Below, one piece after another: positions 1 through 11,854 of a DNA stretch of 33,060 nucleotides. The DNA is from Stephanodiscus triporus (taxonomy: Eukaryota > Bacillariophyta > Thalassiosirophyceae > Thalassiosirales > Thalassiosiraceae): positions 1 to 33,060 of the forward strand of contig JALLAZ010000019.1 of the NCBI GenBank assembly GCA_036939755.1, in the 5' to 3' direction. The notes under the pieces are model-generated. The model was not told where the DNA came from. It made no database searches and worked only from the letters and a program-made list of their open reading frames with translations. A program made the translations under genes and the position numbers. Within the stretch, counting starts at the first letter, position 1, and the number at the start of each line of letters is the position of its first letter.

Positions 1-540
1 GAAATTCTCGATTTTCAGGGACCCGATGGTAAATTCAGGTCAAACGTACAGTACGTAGGAATACATTAGTTGAAGTAGGCATTGGTTTCTTTGTCCATCA
101 TGCTCACACTCTCCCCACGCCCCACCCCACTTGTCGCCTCCCAATCCCAAAACAAAAATAAATTACTCGTCCAAGGCTACACTCCTCATCTCGATCCTCT
201 TTTGTGCCAACCCATGCCGACCTTAGACCTTGCCAATGAGATGTCAGCAAATTCATCAACAAGGAAGTGCTGCCACGTTGATATTGTGGGAGGCAGCAAC
301 AGCAGTGTGCGCGTAGACAATGACAATGGCGACAAAGTTCATTCGAAGATTGACAATACAAGCAAGGGAGAGAAAGACCGCGATGACCATATTGGCGAAG
401 AGTCCTTTGATGAAAATGAGTCCTCCGATGAAGATGAAGAATGTTATCTGATGAAGAAATGATCTCAGAGGACAACAATGAGTCCTTTGAGTCCTTTGAC
501 TCAGAGGAAGACAACGAGACCTTCGACGAAAATGATATGA
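1..540. other. 5' flank of the LRR pseudogene, no confident gene
   Basis: No recognisable gene lies here. A plus-strand open frame (82-462) encodes 126 residues rich in Ser, Asn and acidic residues, ending in an Asp/Glu-rich tail. Another short acidic stretch follows at about 461-550. These could be remnants of the acidic N-terminal leader of the LRR gene that follows, since its recognisable LRR-type sequence starts soon after, but the frames do not join and no homology is visible. Confidence 0.35.
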
Positions 541-1342
541 GATTCTGAGAAGAATCGAGGCACTGGGTTTTACAAAAAAAACAGGTGTCTGCTTGAAATC
601 GAGATTGATAAGACTTTCTTTTTCCATACGATTGGGGCTGGGAATGATTTGGGGCAAGCATTGGTAGCAATACTCAGTTGAAAAATATGACCATTTCACT
701 GCATCCTAGGTGGGGTTGCAATTCTATCGAGCGGTTGCCATGAACAGGTCCATTGAGATATTGCACTTAGATGGATGCTGCCATGTGAAGACAAAAGAAT
801 GCTTCTTTCCTTGATCTTGTTCTTCCAGAATAATTGGGCCTTACAGTGTCCACCATGTACAGAATATAGGCAGTGGAGAAATGCTTGTCTTTGCACACTT
901 GCATTTGTGCTGGGGCAGTTTGATTTGCTGAAGACATTCACACTGGAATGTGATTCAATTATTGGCGTAATAGTTGAGATAAAGAAAATGAAGTATTTGA
1001 AGCATTGGCTGGCCATGTTGGTTTGATGATGATTACTCTCAAAGGTATTGCACTTGGAAGAGAAGGCTGTGCAGCATTGGCCACTTTACTTCAAAATCCA
1101 AGATCCAGCAAACTAATCGGGATTCAACTTCGTACACCTACAATTGATGATGAAGGGACAAAAATTATATCATCGGGTCTGAAAGGGAACAATACAATCA
1201 CAGAACTTGACATTGGTGAGAGTCACAGCATAACAGTAACTGGGTGGCAGGCTATCTTTGATGTGTTGATGGGTGCTAATTGCAAATTGGAGAACTTAAT
1301 CTAAGCGAGAATTCCATCAATGATACAGTGACTCATGAATGC

Positions 1343-1429
1343 TGTTAAATACTACGCTTTGCCAGTAGTATGTACCTCAAGGTACATACTACTGGCAAAG
1401 TGTAGTATTTAACAAAAGCACAAGTAGAG
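1343..1429 (+). repeat. Left terminal inverted repeat, palindromic
   Basis: The first 72 bp (1343-1414) fold on themselves around a centre near 1378. They are followed by AAAGCACAAGTAGAG, which is matched in inverse orientation at 1666-1680. Confidence 0.85.
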
Positions 1430-1563
1430 GCCCAGGGTTGAAATCCCGGTTGCTACGCTTCATGTACCGAGGCCCTGTGCCAGCGAGAATCGCCGCACAA
1501 ATAAAAATACACATAAAAAATGCACACGAAAATGCACTTACAAAAAGTATCATACGTACGTAC

Positions 1564-1616
1564 GTAGCCAGCAAGGACGCTCACTGTACTACGGTAGCCC
1601 GCAAGGACGCTTGCTG
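1564..1616. repeat. 30-bp-period direct repeat inside the element
   Basis: GTAGCCAGCAAGGACGCTCA at 1564 recurs as GTAGCCCGCAAGGACGCTTG at 1594 with three differences. It is an internal short duplication of the mobile element. Confidence 0.6.
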
Positions 1617-1665
1617 CAGCTATGGTCCAAATAGAGCCTACACGGAACAAAATGTCCATCGTAGG

Positions 1666-1752
1666 CTCTACTTGTGCTTTTGTTAAATACTATGCTTTGC
1701 CAGTAGTATGTACCTCAAGGTACATACTACTGGCAAAGCGTAGTATTTAACA
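1666..1752 (-). repeat. Right terminal inverted repeat, palindromic
   Basis: Inverse copy of 1343-1429 with only a few differences. Its outer 72 bp (1681-1752) is again a palindrome, so direct and inverted copies of the same arm occur four times in the element. Confidence 0.85.
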
Positions 1753-2636
1753 AATGCCATGCGCAACACAGCACACTCAAGACATTGTACCTTGTACCTT
1801 AATGGTATTTGCAACATTTTAGACTGGCGTGATCTCTTATTGGGGCTTTTACTAAGTCTGAATGGTACATGAGAAGGTCTACACATCAGCTATAGTGGGT
1901 GCAATAATGATGCAATACACTTTCTCACAACCGCTTGGCCAACAAAGGCAGACTACGGGAGTTGAATCATAGCGGTAAAGACAAAATTACCGCCATGGGA
2001 TGGAAGGCTTTCTCCACTGTTCTTTGCAATCCTTATTCAGCATTAGATAGATCTGAGTGGAAATGTCATTAACGATTATGCTATTGCTTCTTTTGCAGAA
2101 GCAGTGGCTATCAACAACAGGCTAAAAGACGAACTGAACCTCAGCCATGTTACCACTGCGGGATATCACAAGCTCTCTTATCTGTTCTTCGAAGCCCAAC
2201 ATCAACCCTTGGAAAAGCTTGATCTGAGCGGAAATGCCATTAATGACCAAGTTTTGCCTTCTTTTGCTGAAGCATTGGCTAACAACAGCAAGCTGAAAGA
2301 ATTGAGTGTTGGTTATTACGACAATGATGTCAACTCTGCCAGCATTTTGTGTTTGCTTTGCAATACATCCACCATTCTTAACACTTTTGATTACAATCAC
2401 ACACTTGCAAAGCTCAATGTAAACAGCCAGACTTCATTGCCTCAAAATCTCATTTGCCTTTTCAGATCAACAGAGAGAGCGGTAAAAGTGTCGGTGGCAG
2501 TGACATCAACCCGAAACCTTTCCCTGAAATTGATGCTAGCAGACATCCGAATGCCATTGCCTGGATGGCCAAAGGTGAATATGCTAACAGCAACAAACTC
2601 TCTTTGGTGTATCAATGCCATGCCGGCACAACTTGA

Positions 2637-3239
2637 ACGTTGAACAAAATGAGGATACAATTTTGAAATGTTGTCACCCTTCTTGCACGATGATCACAAT
2701 CCTCACATTACGTTGAAACAATTCTTTAATTATTTATTATTTGGGATAGGGAGGTAACATAAACATACATTATCATTACATTAGGTCATCAGTGTTGTTA
2801 AATACAAAAGACAAAAAGGATACAATTGAACCAGGGAACTGGAGCAGATTGAAAAACCAAAGCCGAGATGAGATTAGCTGTAGGTTCTTCTTAAGAGCCG
2901 ATGTGCCACAGAATAATATGCCTCAATTATCTACGAGGTCCAAATTGCAAACTCCTACTGGTGTAGATAATTATGTCCAAAATGGCGAAAGGACAAGACA
3001 GAGGCATACATCAGATGGCGATCAAACTTGGTCCGCCTAGGACAGGAAACACAGAGTATTAATTCACATTGAACATTATTAATTAGAAAACTGTATACTT
3101 ATTTGGCTAAGAAAAAATAATGGAACCAAACTCCGAGACATAACCATACCCGCAATCTTCTCAATGAGGTTTTGCGGAGGAAATGAGCAGCATGAAAACA
3201 CCAATACTATTATCGTAGGAGAAACATCGGAGGCTTGCT
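2637..3239. other. Spacer between LRR remnant and CxxC protein gene
   Basis: AT-rich spacer between two 3' ends. One open frame (2792-3040, 82 residues) has no recognisable domain and is preceded by AT-rich sequence. I see no RNA gene. It could hold the 3' UTR of the minus-strand CxxC gene. Confidence 0.4.
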
Positions 3240-4339
3240 TCACAACATCCCCTCAGTCGCAGGATTGGCGATTGCGGTGGAGATACCGGTAGGCACAGAT
3301 CCAGTAGGTAGAGAATGATGATCGTCATGGTGGTGCTCAGGCGCCCCCCCCTCTTGAGACTTTTGGTTCGCATATCTGGCTGCCTGCTGACTTCGACAGC
3401 GCTCACACTTGGAAGAGTAACCCTGAAAATTATCGAAACAAACTGATGTAGGATGACCTAGCATTGACGGGCCGCAAAATAAAGCAGAAAAGACTAACAC
3501 ACCTTCATTCCGAAGTCAATCCATTTGCGAAAGTTCTTGCATCCCTTACACCACTTGATATTGATCCCGCTGGGGTTTAAGACCCATATCGCAACGTCGC
3601 AATTGTTACAAACGCCCTTATTTTGCTTCGGGATGGCAAACTCCGACTCGTCGCACATGACACAAGTCCCGTAGTAACGCGCCGTGGGGAAGTTGACGAG
3701 CTGGCAGAACGCCGGAAGTTCGACGTCGGGAGCATTATCGACCTCGCATCGTGGGGGCAGCGGGGGCGTCATCTTCATGCACGGGACGGGAGAGGCCTTG
3801 GTCGATTTGATCGGCTTTTGTTTGGATACCTCCCGTTCGGCCTTGGTGACGCGTTGGCCGGTCTCCCAGCGCGTCACACACAACACCGGCGCGTTTTTGG
3901 TGTTATTCCGCTTAATTAAGGGTTTCGCGGGCGATTCCGCTAGGCCCGCCTGGCTGTTGGCCATTAAATCCATCGCGTTGGAGAGGTGCTGACTTCGGTT
4001 GCCCACCTCCGCCCGCGCGAGCATCTGCAACTCTAGAGCTCTGGAGAAGCATTCGTCCGAGGACATGGCAACGAGTTGGCCACGGACCTGGGCCATGAGG
4101 TTCTCCCAAACTTCAGGGTCAGCCGACGACTCGTACTTTGGCTTCTTGGCGGCATCCTCCTCTGTGTACTCCCCGGGGCGTTTTGCACCCGCCTCGACCT
4201 TCTCCGCCGCCGCATTGGCCAGGGCGCCCATGCCGACACTGTCGGGATTCGTTTCATAAGAAGCATCTTGCAGTGACACCTCCTCCTGCTTAAGGTGGTC
4301 CTCCGCTTGATGGATTGTCACGACCTCTTCGGTGACCAT
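3240..4339 (-). CDS. Putative zinc-binding protein with four CxxC pairs
   Basis: Two exons, complement(3503..4339) and complement(3240..3422), give 339 residues. The 80-bp intron (3423-3502) has a GTGTGT donor and TTTTCAG acceptor and sits in phase 0. The N-terminal 200 or so residues are low-complexity: acidic, then Lys/Pro-rich with an AAKKPK-type basic patch that could serve as a nuclear signal. The C-terminal part carries CVMC (226-229), CNNC (244-247), CKGC (264-267) and, across the splice, CERC (285-288). Spacing of 14-17 residues between pairs is enough for two four-cysteine zinc sites. The stretch around KWCKGCKNFRKW and KCERCRSQQAARYANQK looks like a conserved core. The tail is His/Asp-rich (EHHHDDHH). 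An 8-G run encodes part of the tail. It is divergent from the ARF-GEF gene. A nucleic-acid or protein-binding zinc ribbon is plausible, but I do not recognise the family. Confidence 0.8.
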
Positions 4340-4917
4340 GGTGTCGTGCGAATATCAGTAGAGCCGGAATACGAGATGAGGTATTACCGATCCGAATGTT
4401 TCATCAATCGCGGCGGGTCGATGCTCTTTAGAAGCGCCGCCGGTGCTTTTTTATGTTCGAATTCCTCGCCGAAGCGATGCAAAATTTCGCCGTTGTGCAT
4501 ATCGGCGAGTTGGTGGTGGAAAGGAAAAAAGAAAAAGGAGAAAGAGAACCACTTAAAAGGAGACGGTCAGATGGTCTACTCTGTCGTACTCAGTGTAATC
4601 TTCTACACACTCTCTCTTGTAAGTAGGATCGTACAACAGTTATGTGTATGTACTACTTACGAAGGAGACTCAGATAGATATCTTCAGAACAGAATGGGAT
4701 TCTAGGTGTTGTCTATTTTAGAAAACTAGATAGAGTACTACTCTACACTCTACATTGTAAGAAGTGTATGTGCATCGTATCGCAGTTACGATTAAAAGTA
4801 AGTACCATACGATACGATATTCATATATCACTTATCACTGATCACCAAAAATAATATTGTATCGTACTATCGTATCTACGATACTCTACATAGATACAAT
4901 TCCAGCAACGGGCAACA

Positions 4918-4949
<32 letters not shown>

Positions 4950-5064
4950 TCAACACAAATTATCTCCTCCATCCTCTATCGTACTCCACATTAGACGTGC
5001 ATTTCCTCCTCTTCGTCCAGAGGAGCAGGAGCGTTCCGAGACGAAAGCTCCTAAACCCAAGGCC
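4340..5064. other. Divergent spacer and likely shared promoter region
   Basis: These 725 bp separate the start codons of the CxxC gene (minus) and the ARF-GEF gene (plus), so both promoters and 5' UTRs should lie here. The middle (about 4560-4900) is AT-rich and repetitive in short GTACTACTCTAC and ATCGTAC-type words. I see no protein gene, RNA gene or clear TATA element. Confidence 0.5.
4921..4949 (+). repeat. (CAA)9 microsatellite in the ARF-GEF leader
   Basis: Nine and two-thirds CAA units lie 115 bp upstream of the ARF-GEF start codon. On the plus strand this would be an unstructured CAA-rich 5' UTR if it is transcribed. Confidence 0.8.
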
Positions 5065-8000
5065 ATGTTCGGGGGCAATTCCAAAAAGGCATCCTCTACC
5101 GCCGCTGTCGTCGGCGTCTCCACCGCCCCCGGATCCGAGGACGAAGCCGCCGCGACTGGCACTGCCACGAACGCGAACAGGCAACGGACACAGCATCGCT
5201 CCCTAATAACGATCGTTCATGCCAAGACTCTCGCCCTCGCCAGGACGGTACAAAAGTATCCGCGGAAGCATCGCGACCTGTCCTCCAATGGAGTACTGGC
5301 GGATGCCGTGGAGGCGCTCGAGGATTTCAAGGACGTGGAATGGCCGCCCCGTAGGGCGGAGATGGAGGTGGTCCTGGAACGGGTCCCCAGTTGGTTGGGC
5401 GGTGGGGGGAGCCGCAGTAGTAACAGCAGTAATAGTGGAGATGTCGTTGATATTCATGAGGAACAAGAAGTTTCTGACGCGGAGAAGCAGGATAGGGCCA
5501 TTTCTGAGCTGGAGAGAGATTTAGATCAGAGGCTCAGTTTGAGTGACAATGACAAAAGTGCTGCTGTTGATGAAGACGGGAAGGAGGATGTCGCTTCTTG
5601 CATCGTGGATGCCGCTTTGGAGAATGAGTTGGAAGATGCCAACGTCAATGATGAAGAGGAAGCCGAAGAGTTACACCAAGAGGTGTTGAATGCCATAGGG
5701 AGGGGGAAAGGAAATGATCAGAGAAGCGAGAGTCAATTGGGGAAGGAGGATGAGGTTTCTGTCCGAGAAAACGGCGTGTCATCTTTTTCAGTGGAGGATG
5801 AGGACCAAGAAAACAAAGACGATTTGAAGAAAGTTGCGGCCATCAAACGATTCGAACAAATCGTTGATAAAGATAAACCGATGGAAACGCCCATTTCGCC
5901 CGTTACAGGAAACACAAGCCTCAGATTCAACAATAACTCGACATCACCCAGGGTCGATGCGGCGGCGATGGAACCAATGCACCCCGCAGTGATCACCACC
6001 CTCCACGCATTGTGCATGGTCATTTCCTCCGAATCAAAAACGCTCAAAATGGCCGAAACGGCTTTGGAATGTATTTCAATCTTGACTAACGGCAGATATG
6101 TCAGTGGTGTCGCGGGCGGTAGAGTGAAGTTGGAAGTACAACGAAAGATAAGTGATCCCGTCATTGCCCAGCAGCCGGGTCAGCAATCTGCGCCGGGACA
6201 TGATGGTCGTGATGGCGGGTTATCGTTCCTGGGCTACGTCGTTGAGTCGATAACGCGTGCGTCGGACTTATCCTCCGAAGCGGTTCAAGGAGCCATGGCC
6301 AAAGCACTTTTGGCAATCATGACCTGTCCTAAGTGCGGAGTGCATGAAGCGGCGATGCTCCAGGCTGTGCGGAGTACATTTCACGTGTATTTGGTCGGGA
6401 AGTCTCCGAGTGGGAAGGAATTGGCCAGGAGGACATTAGTGGATATGTTGAAGTGTGTTTTCATGAGGATGGAGGCATATGATATTGTTAACAAGGGCAG
6501 CGGCAGCAGTCACGGCCTTGTCGAGGATGTGAAGAAAGAAGTGACTTTGAGAGGAATTCAAATTTCTCAGAGTACAGCGGCAACCAACATATCTTCCGAA
6601 GAGACGGATGCAGCTTCCACCTCTGTTGGGATCTTCGCATCGCAATACCATACCGACAGCTACCTCCTCTTTCGGGCGTTGTGCAAGCTCAGTTCCAAAA
6701 CCCTTCCAGGAGATGAGAATGTTGTCTCGATCACTAATCCCATCTCTGGAGTCGGATCCTCCATGGGTGGATCCTTCTTCTCGTCCACCCCCATAGTCGA
6801 TCCTCTCGCACTCAATTCCAAGATTTTGAGTTTGGAGTTGATTCTTGCTGTATTTGAACATTGTGGCGAAGCATTTAGGAATGGTGAAAAGTTTATCTAT
6901 GCAGTGCAGAGCTATTTGTGCGTGAGCTTGTTGAAGAATTGTATGAGTAATCAGACAGTTGTGGCTCATTTGTCATTGAAGATATTTCTGCTTTTGGTGA
7001 GTAGATTTAGTGTTTGTTACACCAACGGATAGTTTGGTTTCGTCCTGAGCCCTCATCGGCTTTCTTACAGACTTTTTTGATCGTTACATTATACCGTATA
7101 GGTTCGAAAATTCAAGACCCACCTCAAAGCTGAAATAGAAGTATTCGTGGCAAATATTTTCCTACGAGTACTCGAATCACCAAATTCACCCTTTGAACAG
7201 AAGGTATTGGTACTCGAAGCTTTGAGGGCACTATGCGCTGATCCGCAAATGCTGACACAATTATTCTTGAATTACGATTGCGACTTTGATGCAGTCAATT
7301 TGTACAAGGATATTGTCCATCACGTCACTAGGATTAGTGCCAAAGCATGCGCATCTAAATCGACGGCTGGCAGCGTTAACACAACGAAGAAGATTGTCGA
7401 TCAGGAGTTGGATTTGAGTCGAGCAGGGCTGGAAGTATTGGTGGTTATTTTGCGTAGCTTCTTGAAGTCGTTGGGTTTACCGGGGGGTGATGACGTCTTT
7501 GATGAATCGGGTGGTTCTTCGTCGATGTCACTGTTGAGGCAAAGTCTCAAGATTGATATTGGAGATGGTGTCACTATTTCTACGAACGACACTGAAAGTC
7601 AAAAATCGTCGAATAAGAGAAGTGATTTATCCCTCGATAACATTGACAGCTCCGAGAGTCGATTGGATGGCAGCAACTCTGGGGATGTCGCTGGTAAGAT
7701 TGTCGATGCCTTTGATAAAAAACGTACGAAAGAACAAAATTTCGAGATCGGCCGTGTCAAGTTCAAGCTTTCATTTAAAGACGGACTGAAATTCTTTATT
7801 GAGAATGGTGTTGTCGAGCTTGACGCCCAGGACATGGCACGCTTCCTTTATGAAAATAGTGAAGAGTTAGACAAGACACAGATTGGGGAAGTTTTGGGGA
7901 AGGAGATAGACGCAGCGTTTGTCAAGGGAGAGGATGTGGATGCCGACAAGGGGGGAAGTGGATTTTATTTACGAGTTCTGTATCATTACGTGGATAAGAT

Positions 8001-11000
8001 GGAGTTCACTGGCCTAATGTTTGACGATGCTATTAGGATTTTTTTATCGGGATTTCGTTTGCCAGGAGAAGCCCAAAAGGTGAGCACCGCTGCTCGATTG
8101 ACGACGGCGATCTTTGTTTTGATTCGACTCATCGTTAGCACTTCATTTCTCTATGCAGATTGATAGAATCATGGAGAAGTTTGCAGAGCGCTTCACTAGT
8201 CAAAACGAATCAGTATTCCCTTCACCAGACACCGCGTTTATCTTGGGATTCTCGGTTATAATGCTCAACACAGATCTTCACAACCCAAGCATCAAACCCG
8301 AAAGGCGGATGACAATGGATTCTTTTATTCGCAATAATAAAGGAATCGCTGATGGGGGTGATCTGCCGGAGGAGTTCTTGGCAGGTATATTTAATCGAAT
8401 CAAGGAAAAGCCTTTCTCGTTGAAGGAAGACGACGAGGCCCGTGAAAAGGTTTCTAAAGAGAGTACACGGGATTTGTTTGACTCTTTGTTTCTATTTGAA
8501 GGACCAGCAATATTTGGATCAAGTGCCGAGGAGAAGAGGCGTGAAAAGTTCCGCAAAGAACGAGAGGAAATGATGTCGGCATCCGAGCAGCTCTTCAAAA
8601 AACGTCCTGATAAGAATTATTCTAGAAAGCTCTCTCATGAAGCCTCGAGTCAGCTGACTGATTCGGTGTCTCCGGCGGATGTTGTTAAGCCTATGTTCGA
8701 TGTGACATGGGGCCCCCTGATTGGAACCCTTTCACAGGTTTTGGAAGCATCATCAAATGAAACAAGTATCGCCCTCTGTCTCAGCGGTTTTGTCTACTCC
8801 ATCAGAATATCATCCCATAGCGACATGTCTTTGGCTCGAAATACATTTGTGAATTCTCTTGCTAAATTTACAACGCTGGGTTCTATTAAAGAAATGAAGA
8901 GTAAGAACATCGAGTGCATTCGAACACTCCTGAGTATTGCTATTATTGACGGGGAATACCTCGGTGAAAGTTGGTCTCCAATTTTGCAGTGCATCTCCCA
9001 GCTTGGAAGACTCCACTTGTTTGCTTCGGGTCTTGATTCGCAGGACCAATTCCTCCAATCGAATGCGCATCAAACGACGAAAATTTCCGAGGCAGCTCGT
9101 GGGATGGAGGAAAGTAATGGAAAAGCGGTACTAGCTGCCATCAACGAAGTTCTCATAGACAAGGTATTCTCTTCGTCAGTCACGCTTTCTGCTCGTGGAG
9201 TTGTTAGCTTTATCGAGCAATTGATTGATGTATCCGAAGCAGAGATATCTGGTGATACAAAGAAGGGGATCAGTGGAGTAAGCTCGTCCTCGACCACAAC
9301 TGGGGGTCAAGGGGGTTCCGTTCATGGAATCGACGGCCCTCGCGTATTTTCTCTGCAGCGTCTTGTCGAAGTTGCTGACTATAATATGGCTATCCGTCCT
9401 CGATTGACCTGGTCCCAAATATGGGAAAAGATGGGTAATCACTTTGCGAAAGTCGGATGCAATAAGAACGCAATGGTTAGCATGTTCGCCATCGACGCCC
9501 TTCGTCAGCTGAGCCTGAAGTTTTTGGAAAAGCCCGAACTGACAGACTTCAACTTCCAGCGTCTTTTTCTCAAGCCTTTCCTTCTGATTATGAAAAACCC
9601 TGGCTCAAGAGAAGATGTTCGAGAGTTGGTATTACGCTGTGTTGATAATATTATTCGCATGTTGGCTCACAACCTTCGCAGTGGGTGGAAGATATTTTTT
9701 TCCATATTAATGCTTTCCTCGAGTGACCCCAGTGTCAAAATAAATACGTTGGGGTTGGCAATTCTTCAGCGGCTGCTTGACGATCATCTCGACGACCTTT
9801 GTCCATCGGGCATGGAAGGGCCGGTGACGGATGAGGGATTAGACCAACCGGAGGCAACTCTTTCTTCCTCGGAACGAAGTATGAGAAATGCCAACGCGGA
9901 TGACTTTGTTTGGCTTTGTCGTGCGTCTTTATCCTTCGTACAGATCGAGGAAAGTGAAACCCCTCTCCCTATCGGGCTGTCTATGAGAGCACTCTGTCAC
10001 ACAGCATGTTACGCCGATTTGATTGCGGGTAAGAAAGTTTTGCCTCCCGTTTCAGGATGTCAACATGGCGATCCTATGGCGCCGGGATTTACTTATGATG
10101 GACTAACAAATGAGGAATCACTTGAAATGGCCATCTGGAGACCTCTTTTTGATGGATTAGCATCTGGAATGTGTTCTCCAGCATCAAGTGTCAGTGGAGG
10201 TGTTGGCTGTTTGGTCCAACGTGGAAGTGCCATGGCTCTACGGGCTATTCTTTTAAGGCACGGGAAATTATTTTCAGTTTCACAGTGGTCGGCAATTCTA
10301 AGCGATGTAATACTGCCTGCTGTGCAGATTGGTGCTCAGAGCGATTCTTCCCCTGTAACCAAGATACTCTCTGAGTCGCCTTTAGTATCAAGTCTAGATT
10401 TTGTAGGCGAGCCCCTTTTGCTACCACCCGATTGTGACGACGAAGGCCTTGAGAAATTTGCAGCCATGACACAGTCTGATGAAAGCTCACCCAGCAGACC
10501 TCTTGGAGTTGCAGAACTCCTAGTGGAAGCTAGCTTTGCTGATTTGAGACATGGTGGAGATGGCAACTTGAGCAATGCTTACAGCCTCAAGACGAAAGAT
10601 GCAGACAAGAAGTTTGTTCATCTACAACCATTTCCTTACAGCTGGATAGCCACAACTGCGCCTATCGCACTAGGCATGCTGAGTGATATTATCTATTCAA
10701 TGCTCCTCGACTTAGGAAAAGAAGCAAGGGAAGTGCTGTGGCCCATTGTAACTCGTCAACTAGGACTGTGGTCTGTTGGTGCACTTCCCCAAAAGATCGA
10801 TGAACACAAAGATGACAAGATGCTCGTTGCTGTTGAAGAGTGGCAACCATGCGAAGCACTTGTGCGAATTTCTTGCAAGGAATGGAGTAGAGTTTTCTGC
10901 CGAGTGCTCGACGCGGCTCCTAAGCTGAGCAAATCAGAAGCACAAGCCTGGCTGAGAGTTTTGAGCGCAAGTCTAAGCGCGACAATGGTTTCCAACATTG

Positions 11001-11854
11001 AGCTAGAGGAGAAAGTTAGAGAGGATATAGTCAAAGCAAAGTTAGCAGCGCTTTCCCATAAGTTGAACAGTGACACAGACTGTAATAGAAGTGCCCCAAA
11101 TGTCAATTATCTTGGCATGCTCCCCATGCTCAAGACAAGGTGCATTGCCTCGCACTGTCTGCAGCAATACCTGTCGATGTATTTGGAGAGATTTGCTGTA
11201 CTCGCAGCAGAGGACGAAATCTCATGTCTGCTTGACGTCCTTAACCAATCTCGGTTTGCATCAAGCGTTGCCCGGAAAGATGAAGATTTGGCGCATGCTT
11301 TTCAAGAGGCGTTCATCAACCAATTCGGTGAGAGTGGTGGTGTGGAAGAAATTGAGGCAGCCTTGCAGGGCACCAGTGGCAGGTCAGGGCACCGTGGAAG
11401 TAGCCAAATATTTTTCTTAACGCAAGAGGCGAGCGCTACAAAAGCATTGATCATTCTTTTATCTTTATTGTACTGCGGGCGAGCTTCTGGTAAAGACGCA
11501 TGGGACGCTGAAGCATATTCCGAGCCTCTCTTGATGGAAAGTGTCATGGACGTGCTAAATGAGTTCTTAACGTCCGAAGAAAAAGATGGACTTTCGATCG
11601 ATCCGAATGTATGGAGAAGCGCGAGTGAAAGTGGAGGTCAAGTGGCCGTCTACTGCACATCATTTGCTGGTGTCGTTGTGATCATCCTCGAGATGATTCT
11701 TAAGTTGAAGGTGGAAAAATTCAGTCGTCAGAAGCAGTCTCTTTTTCCGGTTCTCTGCTCACTTGTTCGTGTCCAAAGTGGCGAGATCCGCCATTTGGTG
11801 TCGAATATATTCCGCCAACAAATCGGGCCCATGATTCTAACAGATTCGAAGTGA
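5065..11854 (+). CDS. SEC7: Large ARF guanine-nucleotide exchange factor, Sec7/BIG type
   Basis: Three exons (5065..6996, 7102..8079, 8159..11854) join in phase 0 to give 2201 residues. Introns are 105 and 79 bp, both with GTGAG donors. The family loads GTP on ARF GTPases at the trans-Golgi and endosomes to start vesicle coat assembly. Order of parts: acidic low-complexity N-terminus (to about 300); DCB-like helical region (about 307-480); HUS region, with KAEIEVF and the HUS-box-like LFLNYDCDFDAVNLY (N701); Sec7 domain about 858-1055; long helical HDS-type C-terminus. The Sec7 signature FRLPGEAQK-IDRIMEKF is split exactly by intron 2, and E967 is the expected catalytic glutamate finger. The second motif, FSVIMLNTDLHN, begins at F1001. 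BIG proteins are usually 1700-1850 residues; the excess is in the acidic N-terminus and linkers. F1001 stands where brefeldin-A-sensitive exchange factors usually have Tyr. Start is the first Met after the CAA-rich leader. Confidence 0.95.

Larger units (their letters stand above)
1343..1752. mobile_element. Foldback/MITE-like non-autonomous element
   Basis: A 410-bp element starts TGTTAAATAC and ends GTATTTAACA. It is bounded by a 5-bp direct repeat AATGC (1338-1342 and 1753-1757), which reads as a target-site duplication. The terminal inverted repeats are about 87 bp (1343-1429 and 1666-1752). The outer 72 bp of each is itself a near-perfect palindrome with arms of about 35 bp. The interior has a 30-bp-period direct repeat and another 10-bp inverted pair (1632-1641 / 1661-1670). 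No transposase is encoded; the small open frames in it are shadows of the palindromes. It sits inside the LRR remnant. I cannot assign a superfamily from the ends alone. Confidence 0.85.
541..2636 (+). pseudogene. Decayed leucine-rich-repeat (ribonuclease-inhibitor type) protein gene
   Basis: Pieces of an LRR protein appear in order but in different frames. Around 700-780 there is an RSIEILHLDGC-like repeat. At 1005-1304 a long piece contains GREGCAALATLLQNP and TITELDIGESHSITVTGW. At about 1308-1342 the reading continues as ELNLSENSINDTVTHEC only after a shift of frame, and is then cut by a 410-bp insertion. After the insertion come stop-containing LRR remnants (about 1753-2060), then an open piece at 2104 with LEKLDLSGNAINDQVLPSF. 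Near 2455-2465 the frame shifts again to give a tail with NAIAWMAKGEYANSNKLSL. From memory, that tail resembles the conserved C-terminus of a multicopy diatom LRR family. At least three frame changes, several stops and the insertion argue for a dead copy. Short introns could explain one break but not all. The cellular role of the family is unknown to me. Confidence 0.8.

Noticed and set aside
82..462. 126-residue plus-strand open frame with an acidic tail
   Set aside because: Biased composition, no domain, and no join to the LRR frame; at best a remnant of the pseudogene leader.
1389..1686. Small open frames on both strands inside the foldback element
   Set aside because: They arise from the inverted repeats and interior palindromes, with no transposase motif.
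2792..3040. 82-residue plus-strand open frame
   Set aside because: No recognisable domain, polar random-looking composition and no splice partner.
3623..4276. Plus-strand open frames opposite the CxxC gene
   Set aside because: Antisense shadows of a GC-rich coding exon; the minus-strand frame has the cysteine pairs and splice logic.
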